A stretch of DNA of 38,420 nucleotides from Pseudomonas sp. Ant30-3. GTDB lineage: Bacteria > Pseudomonadota > Gammaproteobacteria > Pseudomonadales > Pseudomonadaceae. The translations under genes and the position numbers were made by a program. The notes under the pieces are model-generated. The model was not told the DNA's origin and did not search any database. It saw nothing but the letters and a program-made list of their open reading frames with translations. Shown in pieces: positions 10,201-18,900 of this stretch (its first letter is position 1; each line of letters starts with the position of its first letter). The stretch lies in the NCBI RefSeq assembly GCF_000690905.1, contig NZ_JMCL01000061.1, forward strand, positions 1 through 38,420, in the 5' to 3' direction.

Positions 10201-13200
10201 TGGCGCGCCCTGTTGCAGCGCTTCGGCCACCGGGAAGTTTTCGAACACCAGCAGGCTGTCGAACAGTGGCTCGCCGGCACGTCCGGCCCAGCGCTGAATG
10301 TCGCTCAGTGCGGTAAATTCATGCTCACGCAATTCAAGGTTTTGTGCCTGCAAACGAGTCAGCCACTGACCGACGTTTTCTACCGCGTCCGGGCTGCTGA
10401 TCACCGGCAAGGTGTTGATGAACAGGCCGAGCTGACTTTCAGTCCCCGGCACATCCACCGGCCGCCCCGCCACGGTCGCGCCGAAAGCGACGCAGCGTTG
10501 ACCGCTGTAGCGTTGCAACAGCAGTGCCCAGGCCCCTTGCACCAATGTATTGAGCGTGACTTTTTGCTGACGGGCAAACTCTCGGAAGCGCTGACTGGTG
10601 ACGACATCGAAGGTCTGGAGATGGTCGGCGAATTCCTGTGCCGACAGGTTTTTACAGTCGCCATGGGCCAGGCTTTGCGCCAGCAGGGTCGGATTGTCGA
10701 GCGCCGCCAGTTGGTCGCGCCAGAACATCTCGTCGGCATGAGCATCCTGACGTTGCAACCAGCCGATGTAATCGGCAAAACGCCCGGCCGGTGTCTGCAC
10801 AGCCTGCCCGGCATATCGCTGCAAGACTTCGCTCAACAGCAGCGAGTTGCTCCAGCCATCGAGTAACAGGTGATGGTGGGTGTAGATCAGTTGTTGACGC
10901 TCATCGTCGAGGCGTACCAGGGTCAAGCGCATCAGCGGGGCGCGGGTCGAATCGAGTTGCAGGCGCTCGCTGTCGATCAACTGCGCCAGCGCTTCGGATT
11001 GATCGCTGCGGCCACACCAGTCGAGGCGTGTCAGCGGCAACTGCAAGTGACGATGGACCAGCTGCACCGGCACCTCGAAGCCGTCCGGGAAGTGAAAGCT
11101 GCTGCGCAGGATCGGATGGGCGTCGAGCACCGTTTGCCACGCGCGGCCCAGCCGATCGGCATCAAGCCCACCGGCTTCGACGCTGAGCTGATTGACGTAC
11201 GTGCCGGACGCCGGCTCGTACAAGCTGTGAAACAGCAAACCGGCCTGCATCGGCGACAGCGGATACAGGTCTTCGATCTGTGCGGGCGGCACCGGCAGAC
11301 CATCGAGTTGCGCCTGGGTCAGGCGCGCCAATGGGAAATCCGCCGGGGTCACGCCGCCTGCGCCGTCGCTCAGGCAATGGGCAATCAGCGCCAGCAACTC
11401 GCGTTGATAATCCGCAGCCAGCGCTTCGATTTCACGCGGGTCAAAACATTCGTGGCTGAAGGTCCAGTCGAGTTTCAGTTCACCGCCATACACCTGACCG
11501 TCCACCGACAGCCAGTTCGGCAACGGTGCCTGCGCCGATTGCGCAGCGCCGCTGGACTCCGTGGCCGGTTTGAACAGTGCGTCTTCGGCGAAGCTCTGAT
11601 CGAACTGGCCGAGGTAGTTGAACGTCACCCGCGCTTGCGGCAACGCCGCCAACGCCGCTTGGGTCGACGCATCGCCCATGTAGCGCAACAGGCCGTAGCC
11701 CATGCCTTTGCCGGGGATTTCGCGCAGTTGCTGCTTGATGGCCTTGATCGAACCGGCAAGGTCGGCAGTCGGCGTCAGGCGCACCGGGAACAGGCTGGAG
11801 AACCAGCCGACGGTGCGGGTCAGGTCGACGTCGTCGAACAGCTCTTCGCGGCCGTGACCTTCGAGCTGAACCAGCGCCGAGGCGTGGCCGGTCCAGCGGC
11901 TGAGGGTGCGAGCCAGCGCGGTCAGCAGCAGGTCGTTGACCTGTGTGCGGTAGATCGCCGGCGCCTGTTGCAGCAACTGGCGAGTCTGTTCGCGGTCGAG
12001 ACCGATGCTGACGCCCTGGCGCAAATGCCCGGCCTGACTGGCCTGAGCGTTGGCGGCGGGCAGCGAATCATTCGCCACACTCAAATGCGCCTGCCACCAG
12101 TCCAGTTCGCCGGCAGCGGCTTCGGATCGTGCGTACGCGTCAAGTTTGTCGGCCCAGGTCTGAAAGGCGCTGGTCTTCGGTGGCAGTTCTTGCGCTTGGT
12201 AAGCCGCCTGCAAATCTTCCAGCAACACCCGCCACGACACACCGTCCACAGCCAGGTGATGAATCACCAAAAGCAAACGCTGGGAACCATCGGCCAGAGC
12301 AATCAGCGCCACGCGCAGCAACGGCCCGTCTTGCAGACTGAGGCTGCGCTGCGCTTCGTCGCACACCGCTTCCAGCGATTCATTGCTGGCGACGCGAGCG
12401 GTCCAGAGCATGTCGATGACATCGCAGCTGTCGGCTCCGACATAGCGTGCCGACCATTGGCCGTCGACCTGGCTGAAGCGCAAACGCAACGCATCGTGCT
12501 GCTTGAGCAAACGTTGCAGCGCGGCTTGCAGGCGCGGCAATTCGAGGGTTTCACGCGGCGTCAGCAGCACCGCCTGGTTCCAGTGCGCGCGTTGCGGGAT
12601 CGATTCCTGGAAGAACCAGCGCTGGATCGGTGTGAGCTTTTGCAGGCCGTCCACTGGCCCTTGTTGCGCCAGCGGTGCGGCTTGTTCCTTGACCACGGCG
12701 GCCAGGGCTTGCAAGGTTTGCTGCTGGAACAGGTCACGGGGTTGCAGGCTCAGACCGGCACGGCGCGCACGGCTGACCACTTGGATCGAAATGATCGAGT
12801 CGCCGCCCAGCTCAAAGAAATTGTCCTGACGCCCCACCTGCTCCACGCCCAGCACGTCCTGCCAGATCTGCGCCAGCACCTGTTCGTGTTCGTTGCGCGG
12901 TGCTTCGAAGGCGCGTTGGCTGACCTGCGAGGTCGGTGCCGGCAGGCGCTTGCGGTCGAGTTTGCCATTGGGGCTCAGGGGCATTTGCTCGATCAGTACG
13001 GTGTGCGCAGGCACCATGTAATCCGGCAGGCTCGCCAGCAGATGAGTTTTCAGGGTTTCGCGCCAGACGCCTTGGTGCTCGGCATCGGCGCTGACCAAAG
13101 CTTTATCTTGCGGCACGATGTACGCAACCAATTGCTTGCCGCTCGGGCCATCGAGCGCGAGCACCACGGCTTCCTGCACATCGATATATTCGTGCAGGCG

Positions 13201-15975
13201 CGCTTCGACCTCGCCGAGCTCGATGCGCAAACCGCGAATTTTTACTTGATGGTCGATACGGCCGCAGTAGTCGATGGCGCCGTCAGCGCGATAACGCGCC
13301 AGGTCACCAGTGCGATACAGGCGCTCGCCACTGCCGAACGGATCGACCACGAAACGCTCGGCGGTCAGCGCACTACGACGGTGATAACCGCGCGCCAGAC
13401 CGACACCGCCCAGGTACAACTCGCCCACCGCACCCAGGGCCAACGGTTGCAGTTCGCTGTCGAGGATGCACGTGCGTAGATTGGCGATCGGACGACCGAT
13501 CGGTACGCTGTCGCGCCCCTCTTCCACACAGGTCCAGTGGGTCACGTCGATGGCCGCTTCGGTCGGGCCATACAGGTTGTAGAGATTGGCTTGCGGCAGG
13601 CAGCGCAAGGTCTGGCGTTGCAGTTCCATCGGCAACGCTTCACCGCTGCAAATGATGCGCTGCAACGAGGTACAGGCCAGCGCCTCGTCGGCACCGATGA
13701 ACGCCGAGAGCATCGAAGGCACGAAGTGCAGCGTGGTGATCGCCTGCTCGACGATCAACGCGGCGAGACGCTGCGGATCTCGATGCTCGTCCGGCGCGGC
13801 GATGACCAGGGTGGCGCCCTTCATCAATGGCCAGAAAAACTCCCACACCGACACGTCGAAACTGAATGGCGTCTTTTGCAGCACGCGGTCGCTCGGCTGC
13901 AAATCGTAGGCTTGCTGCATCCACTCCAGACGGTTATGCAGCGCCACATGGCGGTTGCCCGCGCCCTTGGGTTTGCCGGTGGAACCGGAGGTGTAAATCA
14001 CGTAGGCGAGGTTTTCTGCAGTGGCGAGGTTTGCCAGATTGGTGCCCGGCATGTCGCTTAGCCAATCGGCCTCGGCGTGCAGGCACAAAGTGCGAACGTT
14101 GTCCGATGTGGGCAGTTGCGCCAGCAGATGCTCCTGAGTCAGCAACAGCGCAATGCCGCTGTCCTCGATCATGTAGCTCAAGCGATCAACCGGGTATTGC
14201 GGGTCCAGCGGCACATAGGCGCCGCCAGCCTTGAGAATGGCCAGCAAGCCAACGACCATTTCAAACGAACGGTTGCAGGCGATCCCCACCAGCACTTCCG
14301 GGCCGACGCCTTGGGCGCGCAAGTGATGGGCCAGGCGATTGGCACGCAGGTTCAGCTCGGCGTAACTCAGTGACTGGCCCTGGAACACCAGCGCCGTTGC
14401 CTCGCCGTTTTCAACCACGCGTTCCTCGAAATGGCACTGCACACAGACTTCGCCCGGATAGATTCGAGCGCTGTCGTTGAGGTCATCGAGAATGCGCAGT
14501 CGCTCGTCGGCATCCAGCAGCGGCAACTCGGCAATAGGACACTGTGGGTTCGCCAACACACCGGCCAACAAGTTGCGCCAATGACGCGCAAGGTGCTCGA
14601 TGCGTTCAGCGTCGAACAAATCGATGGCATAGGTCAGGCTGGCGAACAGCTTGTCGCCCTCTTCCTGCGTGTCCAGTTGCAGGTCGAACTGCGTGGTCTG
14701 CGCCGTGGCATTCAGCGCCTCGACGCGCAGGCCGGCGAGCAAGCCGCTGACCGCTGCCGGTTTGGCTTGCTGGTGGTTGAACATCACCTGGAACAGCGGG
14801 CTGTGGCTCAGGCTGCGTTCACTTTGCAGCGCCTGCACCAGCCGCTCGAAAGGCAAGTCCTGATAATCCTGGGCATCCAGGGATGCGGCGCGAGTCTGGT
14901 CGAGCAACCGGCTGAACGGCAATCGCCCATCGAGCTCGGCACGCATCACCTGAGTGTTGACGAAAAAGCCGACCAGGCCACGGATTTCAGCACGATTACG
15001 GTTGGCAACCGGCACGCCGATGCGCAGGTCGGACTGGCCGCTGTAGCGATATAGCAGCGCCTGAAAACTTGCCAGCAACAACATGAACGGGGTGACGCCG
15101 CGCTGTTTGGCCAGGGTCATCAGGCCGCTGGCCAAGGTCGCGTCGAGGGTAAAATCCAGACGCGCACCGCGCTGGCTCGGCTGCGCCGGGCGAGGACGGT
15201 CGGTAGGCAACTCAAGCAGCGGTTGTTCGCTGCCCAGACGGTCGCGCCACCAGTTGAGTTGACGCTCCAGCTCGCCTGCTTCCATCCAGCGGCGTTGCCA
15301 CAGGGCGTAGTCCGAATATTGAATCGGCAATGCTTCAAGCGCAGCGTTCCGGCCTTGGCAATGCGCGGCGTAAAGTCGGGAAAACTCCTCAACCAACACG
15401 CCCATCGACCAGCCATCGGTGACGATGTGGTGCAGAGTCAGTAACAGCACGTGGTCTTCGGCGTCGAGCTGCAACAGAGTGACCCGCAACAATGGCCCGT
15501 GCTGAAGATCAAACGGTCGGGCGATCTCCTGCTCAACGCTGTTCATCGCCTGATCGAAGCGCTGCGTCTGAGGTTCGCCGCGCAGATCGATCCGTTCGAT
15601 GGGCAGCGAGGTGACATCGGCCAGTGTCTGCAACACGTTCCCGTCGTCCTCGACAAAACGGCTGCGCAGGCTCTGATGCCGCTCCAGCAGCACGTCGAAG
15701 CTCTGTTGCAATGCCGCGACATTCAGCGGCCCGTGCAAACGCAACGCCGCCGGAATGTTGTACGCCGAACTGTGCGGATCAAGCTGCCAGAGGAACCATT
15801 GACGCTGCTGCGCGTACGACAGCTCGAACGTCGTTTGCAGCTCGGCAGCGGGCGGAATCGGCAGCTGGCCGAAGCTCACGCCCTGCTCTTGCATGCGTTG
15901 CACAAACTCGCGGCGCTTGCCGGCAGGCAGGCCGGCGAAGCGGGTGGCGATGCGTTGGGCGGTGGTGTGTTCCAT
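4213..15975 (-). CDS. pvdD: Pyoverdine-type NRPS, three modules, ends in thioesterase (predicted D-Ser, OHOrn-type, OHOrn-type)
   Basis: A 3920-residue synthetase that would add the last three side-chain residues and release the peptide. Domains by landmark: C (HHIVTDG at 182), A (YTSGSTG at 661), T (Ser1060), E (HH at 1239, RTVGWFSSLFPV); C (HHLLLDG at 1701), A (2169), T (Ser2565); C (2765), A (3218), T (Ser3608); TE with GWSLGG (Ser3740), Asp3767 and His3896. Specificity residues read by eye: D-V-W-H-I-S-L-I-D for module 1, the classic serine code; D-G-E-C-T-C-G-I-T and D-G-E-C-C-G-G-V-T for modules 2 and 3, which resemble codes I recall for hydroxyornithine derivatives in pyoverdine synthetases. 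The TE after an ornithine-type module fits release as cyclic hydroxyornithine. Module 2 has no epimerase although its T is LGGDSI. The ATG overlaps the upstream NRPS stop by 1 nt (TGATG) with GGAG before it. The symbol is by analogy to the TE-bearing PvdD. Confidence 0.88.
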   Translation of the reverse strand: MEHTTAQRIATRFAGLPAGKRREFVQRMQEQGVSFGQLPIPPAAELQTTFELSYAQQRQWFLWQLDPHSSAYNIPAALRLHGPLNVAALQQSFDVLLERHQSLRSRFVEDDGNVLQTLADVTSLPIERIDLRGEPQTQRFDQAMNSVEQEIARPFDLQHGPLLRVTLLQLDAEDHVLLLTLHHIVTDGWSMGVLVEEFSRLYAAHCQGRNAALEALPIQYSDYALWQRRWMEAGELERQLNWWRDRLGSEQPLLELPTDRPRPAQPSQRGARLDFTLDATLASGLMTLAKQRGVTPFMLLLASFQALLYRYSGQSDLRIGVPVANRNRAEIRGLVGFFVNTQVMRAELDGRLPFSRLLDQTRAASLDAQDYQDLPFERLVQALQSERSLSHSPLFQVMFNHQQAKPAAVSGLLAGLRVEALNATAQTTQFDLQLDTQEEGDKLFASLTYAIDLFDAERIEHLARHWRNLLAGVLANPQCPIAELPLLDADERLRILDDLNDSARIYPGEVCVQCHFEERVVENGEATALVFQGQSLSYAELNLRANRLAHHLRAQGVGPEVLVGIACNRSFEMVVGLLAILKAGGAYVPLDPQYPVDRLSYMIEDSGIALLLTQEHLLAQLPTSDNVRTLCLHAEADWLSDMPGTNLANLATAENLAYVIYTSGSTGKPKGAGNRHVALHNRLEWMQQAYDLQPSDRVLQKTPFSFDVSVWEFFWPLMKGATLVIAAPDEHRDPQRLAALIVEQAITTLHFVPSMLSAFIGADEALACTSLQRIICSGEALPMELQRQTLRCLPQANLYNLYGPTEAAIDVTHWTCVEEGRDSVPIGRPIANLRTCILDSELQPLALGAVGELYLGGVGLARGYHRRSALTAERFVVDPFGSGERLYRTGDLARYRADGAIDYCGRIDHQVKIRGLRIELGEVEARLHEYIDVQEAVVLALDGPSGKQLVAYIVPQDKALVSADAEHQGVWRETLKTHLLASLPDYMVPAHTVLIEQMPLSPNGKLDRKRLPAPTSQVSQRAFEAPRNEHEQVLAQIWQDVLGVEQVGRQDNFFELGGDSIISIQVVSRARRAGLSLQPRDLFQQQTLQALAAVVKEQAAPLAQQGPVDGLQKLTPIQRWFFQESIPQRAHWNQAVLLTPRETLELPRLQAALQRLLKQHDALRLRFSQVDGQWSARYVGADSCDVIDMLWTARVASNESLEAVCDEAQRSLSLQDGPLLRVALIALADGSQRLLLVIHHLAVDGVSWRVLLEDLQAAYQAQELPPKTSAFQTWADKLDAYARSEAAAGELDWWQAHLSVANDSLPAANAQASQAGHLRQGVSIGLDREQTRQLLQQAPAIYRTQVNDLLLTALARTLSRWTGHASALVQLEGHGREELFDDVDLTRTVGWFSSLFPVRLTPTADLAGSIKAIKQQLREIPGKGMGYGLLRYMGDASTQAALAALPQARVTFNYLGQFDQSFAEDALFKPATESSGAAQSAQAPLPNWLSVDGQVYGGELKLDWTFSHECFDPREIEALAADYQRELLALIAHCLSDGAGGVTPADFPLARLTQAQLDGLPVPPAQIEDLYPLSPMQAGLLFHSLYEPASGTYVNQLSVEAGGLDADRLGRAWQTVLDAHPILRSSFHFPDGFEVPVQLVHRHLQLPLTRLDWCGRSDQSEALAQLIDSERLQLDSTRAPLMRLTLVRLDDERQQLIYTHHHLLLDGWSNSLLLSEVLQRYAGQAVQTPAGRFADYIGWLQRQDAHADEMFWRDQLAALDNPTLLAQSLAHGDCKNLSAQEFADHLQTFDVVTSQRFREFARQQKVTLNTLVQGAWALLLQRYSGQRCVAFGATVAGRPVDVPGTESQLGLFINTLPVISSPDAVENVGQWLTRLQAQNLELREHEFTALSDIQRWAGRAGEPLFDSLLVFENFPVAEALQQGAPAGLSFSVPQNHERTNFPLTLAATAEGQLSLNWSYQCSHFSAAAIARMSEHLAALLAAMVAAPEAALSELNLLTTAERTQQLVEWNPAFTAAQNPLCVHQLIETQAVIRPDATALIFNDVELSFDQLNRRANQLAHRLRALGIGPEERVGLAMQRSPDMIIGLLAILKAGGAYVPLDPAYPTERLRYLMEDSGISLMICQSWLRGKLPLPDGLPVLEIDREPLQLLADTNPVNRTCGENLAYLIYTSGSTGRPKGVSVAHGPLAMHCLAIGELYGMTPDDRELQFASISFDGAHERWLTPLVFGSAVMPRDDELWSVERTCAEIEKHGITIACFTPSYLSQIADFMGEAGRDLPIRSYTPCGEGMAKHAFDEVQQVLQPKRLINGYGPTETVITPLIWLAYPDTEFDSAFMPIGRPVGNRSAYILDGGLQPLPVGVAGELYLGGEGVARGYHQRPDLTAERFIPDPFVPGGRLYRSGDLARLRADGVVEYLGRIDQQVKIRGFRIELGEIEACLLEHQGVREALVIDREGPVSRQLVGYLVPRDPLADEQDLLEALTAHLRSRLPAHMLPAHLMCLAALPLTPNGKLDRQGLPAPEATRQNHDHVAAASPAEALLVEIWQELLGLDSLGVTENFFELGGDSIISLQAVSRAGQRGLVFSPKQLFEQQTIRALACVATSRDVALTEAPKVAAFSLVPHIDSAAREGLQDLYPLSPMQQGMLFHCLDSPELNPYVNQLSVAVDGLQVPRFRAAWQSLVARHEVLRAAFRWRDGLADPLQAVFAEVDLPIEELDWRECCDTEQALGELAAAEQAKGFDLSCPPLMRFILVRLGDDRYQMIWIYHHLLLDGWSASRLLGDMLRLYHNNSLPTLTGRYADYIAWLQRQDGAQAQGFWRERLALLVEPTILAKAGGATGSGHGVMYSNLDADATRKLHTFAKRQRVTLNTLVQGAWLLLLQRHSGQRSVAFGATVAGRPTGLAGAQDMLGLFINTLPVIQTLDPHQPLGEWLRQLQDYNLMVRDFEHTPLSDIQRWAGQGGQGLFDSIIVFENHPVDRALKGGEEGELRFAEVGSGGVTNFPMDLMVSANEDGLEVEYLFLRDRFSDAEVERIRAQLEGLLRALPEDASCLLGNIGLPQPRLSLPQASDDNADLLHAFNQHVKAQPQNIALICEDRHVSYAELEAQANGLAQQLIDRGIGPESLVAVGLSRSERTIVAFLAVLKAGAAYLPLDLAYPAERLTYMLSDSAASLLLCDSDLGDRLTLADSPPRLLLDQLSVADNVVSPVSQPLPGHLAYLIYTSGSTGQPKGVAVARGPIARHCRGIIELYELAPRSRELHFMSFAFDGAQERWLSVMLAGGSLVIRDDSLWGPEQTLEVMRHHGVTVACFPPAYLQQMAEVAERLGNPPAVEVYCFGGDAVPEASFERVKRALRPQRLVNGYGPTETVVTPLLWRAEASETCDAAYAPIGRGVAGRGLYVLDTDLNPLPVGVSGELYLGGECLARGYHQRPGMSAERFIPDPFEAGGRMYRTGDLVRQRGCGLIDYLGRLDQQVKIRGFRIEPGEIEARLREYAGVQDAAVVVHDTPTGKQLVGYVVAAGAVGLDRRLKSELQAQLPDYMVPARIVVLERFPLSANGKLDRRALPTPEWALGGYRAPRNGLETALTAIWQEVLGVPQVGIDDNFFELGGDSLQVLKVISRVRSQPRLGFELKLRDLMQKPSIAELSGYQAIESTSAPEPLLALNARLADVPALFCLHAGFGTVFDYEPLARRLEGRRTVYGVQCRMLLDPHWQDESLLAMAQAYTQRIRAQQATGPYYLLGWSLGGALTQLVAHELENQGEAVAFAGLVDSYVAGTAEAGDWREDLSDFLKFVLGLPADEAHALIALKTDGLSEGAGSTAVIEAALHCSNEQAALGAGELTQIFATGSRLKQLALAHRQLPAIHVSAHRWWMVGREDERRVFEAQVGRQGVDRLLAGGHYELLRGDELLDELEGLLEQRLAMA

Positions 15976-18900
15976 CAGTTGATCTCCATCTCGTCGAGCA
16001 GCGACTCAAGCGCATCAAGACGTGCATCGTGGTCAGCCGGGGCATGTTGCCCGGCCATGGCGGCATAAGCCTGAAGGTCGGCGGATTCGAACAGCGTGCG
16101 CAGCGGCAACTCGATGCTGAGTTCCAGTTCCACACGGGCACTGGCCTGGGCGGCGAGCAGCGAATGCCCGCCCAACTCAAAAAAGTTGTCGCGCCGACCG
16201 ATCTGCGCCACGCCCAGCATGTCGGCCCAGATGGCCGCCAGTCGCTGCTCAAGGTCGCCTTCGGGCGCTTCGAACGGACGCTGCCATTCCTGCGCATCGG
16301 GCATCGGCAAGGCCTTGCGGTCGAGCTTGCCGTTAGCGGTCAGTGGCAAGGCATCCAGCAGCAACCAGTGGCTCGGCACCATGTAATCCGGCAGATCCAC
16401 CTTGAGCGCAGCGCGCAGGTTGTCGCGCCAGGCGATCGGGTCTGTCGGTGTCTGTTCGGCCACGACATAGGCGCAAAGCTGCTGCCCGGCGTCGCCCGAA
16501 TGCACGCTCAACACCGCTTGGCGCACGCCCGGTTGGGCCAGCAACGCGGCTTCGATTTCACCCAGTTCGATGCGCAAACCGCGGATCTTCACTTGCTGGT
16601 CGATCCGCCCGAGGTAATCGATGCTGCCGTCGGCACGCTGACGCGCCAGGTCGCCGCTGCGATAGAGCCGCTGCGAGGCCTCGAACGGGCTCGGCACAAA
16701 GCGCTCGGCGGTCAGGTCGAAGCGTCCGTGATAACCCCGCGCCAGCCCGGCACCGGCGATGTACAACTCGCCGGCCACACCCTCAGGAACTGGCTGCAAC
16801 TGGCTGTCGAGCAAGTACCAGCGCAGGTCGCGGATCGGCAGGCCGATCGGGCTTTGGGCTTTGCCATCGAGATCCGCCAGGCCTATCGCACGGTAAGTCA
16901 CGTGCACCGTGGTTTCAGTGATGCCGTACATGTTGACCAGGGTTGGCTGCCGGTCGCCGAAGCGTTCGAACCAGGGACGCAGGCTCGCGATTTCGAGCGC
17001 CTCACCGCCAAAAATCACCAGGCGCAGCGCCATGTTTTTTGGGCTGGCACAGGCAATCGGCAGCAACTGGCGGAACGCGGTCGGGGTCTGGTTCAACACC
17101 GTCACGCCTTCGTCGCACAGCAAACGATGGAACTCCTGCGGGTCGCGGCTGATGTAATACGGCACGATCACCAGCCGTCCCCCGGTGCACAGCGAACCAA
17201 ACAGTTCCCATACCGAGAAGTCGAACGCGTAGGAATGGAACAGCGTCCAGACATCGTCCGGGCCGAAGTTGAACTCGCCAGCGGTGGCCGTGAGCAGTCG
17301 CCCAACGTTGCCATGGCTGAGCAATGCGCCTTTTGGCCGACCGGTGGAACCGGAGGTATAAATCACGTAGGCGAGGTTGTCCGGGGTCGCCAGCGCCGAC
17401 AGGTTGTCAGCGCTGAAGGCTTCCAGTTGCAGCAATTCCAGGCTCAGCACCGGCACAGCGTCACAGGCCGGCAGACCGTCGATCAAGTGGTGCTGGGTCA
17501 GCAACAGCGTGATGCCGCTGTCTTCGATCATGTAGCCCAGGCGTTCGGCCGGGTAGTGCGGATCGAGCGGCACATAGGCACCACCGGCCTTGAGAATGGC
17601 CAACAACCCGATCACCAACGGCATCGCCCGCTCGGTCGCGATGCCGACCCGCACTTCGGGGCCGACGCCCTGCTCGCGGAGTTTGCGCGCCAGTTGGTTG
17701 GCCTGGGCGTTGAGCGCGGCATAGGTCAGTCGCTCGCCCTCGTGAACCAGGGCGATGGCGTTCGGTCGTTGCGCGGCTTGCGCCTCGAACAACTGGTGCA
17801 GGGTCGGCGACCCCGGTTGTGCCAGGAACGCAGGATTCCAGTGCTGCACCAAGGCCTCTTGCTGTGACCGGTCGATGAGGGACAGCTCGGCGACCCGTTG
17901 CTGTGGATCGCGAACCACCGCGTGGAGCAGATTCAGCCACTGCTCGGCGAGGCGCTTCATCGACGCCTCGTCGTACAGGTCTGTGGCGTAAGTCAGGCTG
18001 GCGTCGAGTGCTTCGCCCTGCTCCTGAGTGTCGAGCACCAGGTCGAATTGTGTGGTGTGCTGCTGCCAGTGCAGACGCTCGACGTTCAAGCCTGCAACCG
18101 TGCGCACGACGCTCGCGCCCAACTGCTGCTGGTGGTTGTAGAGCACCTGGAACAACGGGCTGTGATCGAGGCTGCGGTCGGGCTGCAAGGCGTCGACCAA
18201 CTGCTCGAACGGCAAGTCCTGATTCGCTTGTACCCCCAAGGCAACCTGCTTGACCTGCTGCAGCAAGGAACTGAACGGCTGCTGCCCATCAATCTCGACG
18301 CACAGCACCTGAGTGTTGATGAAGAAGCCGATCAAGCCTTCGGTTTCCAGGCGCGAACGACCGGCGCTGGGTACGCCGACGCTGATGTTCGACTGGCCGC
18401 TCTGGCGATGCAACAAGGTCTGAAAACTCGCCAACAACAGCATAAACAGGGTCACCTGTTGCACTTGGGCGCATTGACGCAAACCGGCGAGCAAGTCGCT
18501 ATCCACGTTGAGCATCAGGCTGGCTCCGCGTTCGGTGCGACGAGCCGGACGAGTCAGTTCGCTTGGCAATTCAAGCGGCGCCTGGCGGCCGGCCAGTTGC
18601 TCGCGCCACCAGGTCAGTTGGCGGGCACCCTCGCCTGCGTCCAGCCAGTCGCGTTGCCAACGGGCGTAGTCGCTGTAGTTCACCGGCAGGCTAGTCAAAT
18701 CGGCAGAACGATCTTCAACGCCTGCGTGATACAGCTCGCTGAACTCATCGACCATGACTTGCATCGACCAGCCATCGGCGGCGATGTGGTGCACCGTCAA
18801 CACCAGCACGTGTTCGTCGGTGTCCACCTGCAGCAGCAACACGCGCCACAGCGGACCGTTGCGCAGGTCGAATGGACGCGCAATTTCGTCTGCCACGGCC

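Noticed and set aside
7537..13479. Very long plus-strand open frames (1109 and 869 codons) opposite the second NRPS gene, and similar ones at 5380-7134, 17898-19388 and 24861-26420
   Set aside because: They are antisense shadows in high-GC coding DNA. Their translations are low-complexity, rich in Arg, Gln and His with no recognisable domain, while the minus strand has continuous NRPS motifs.
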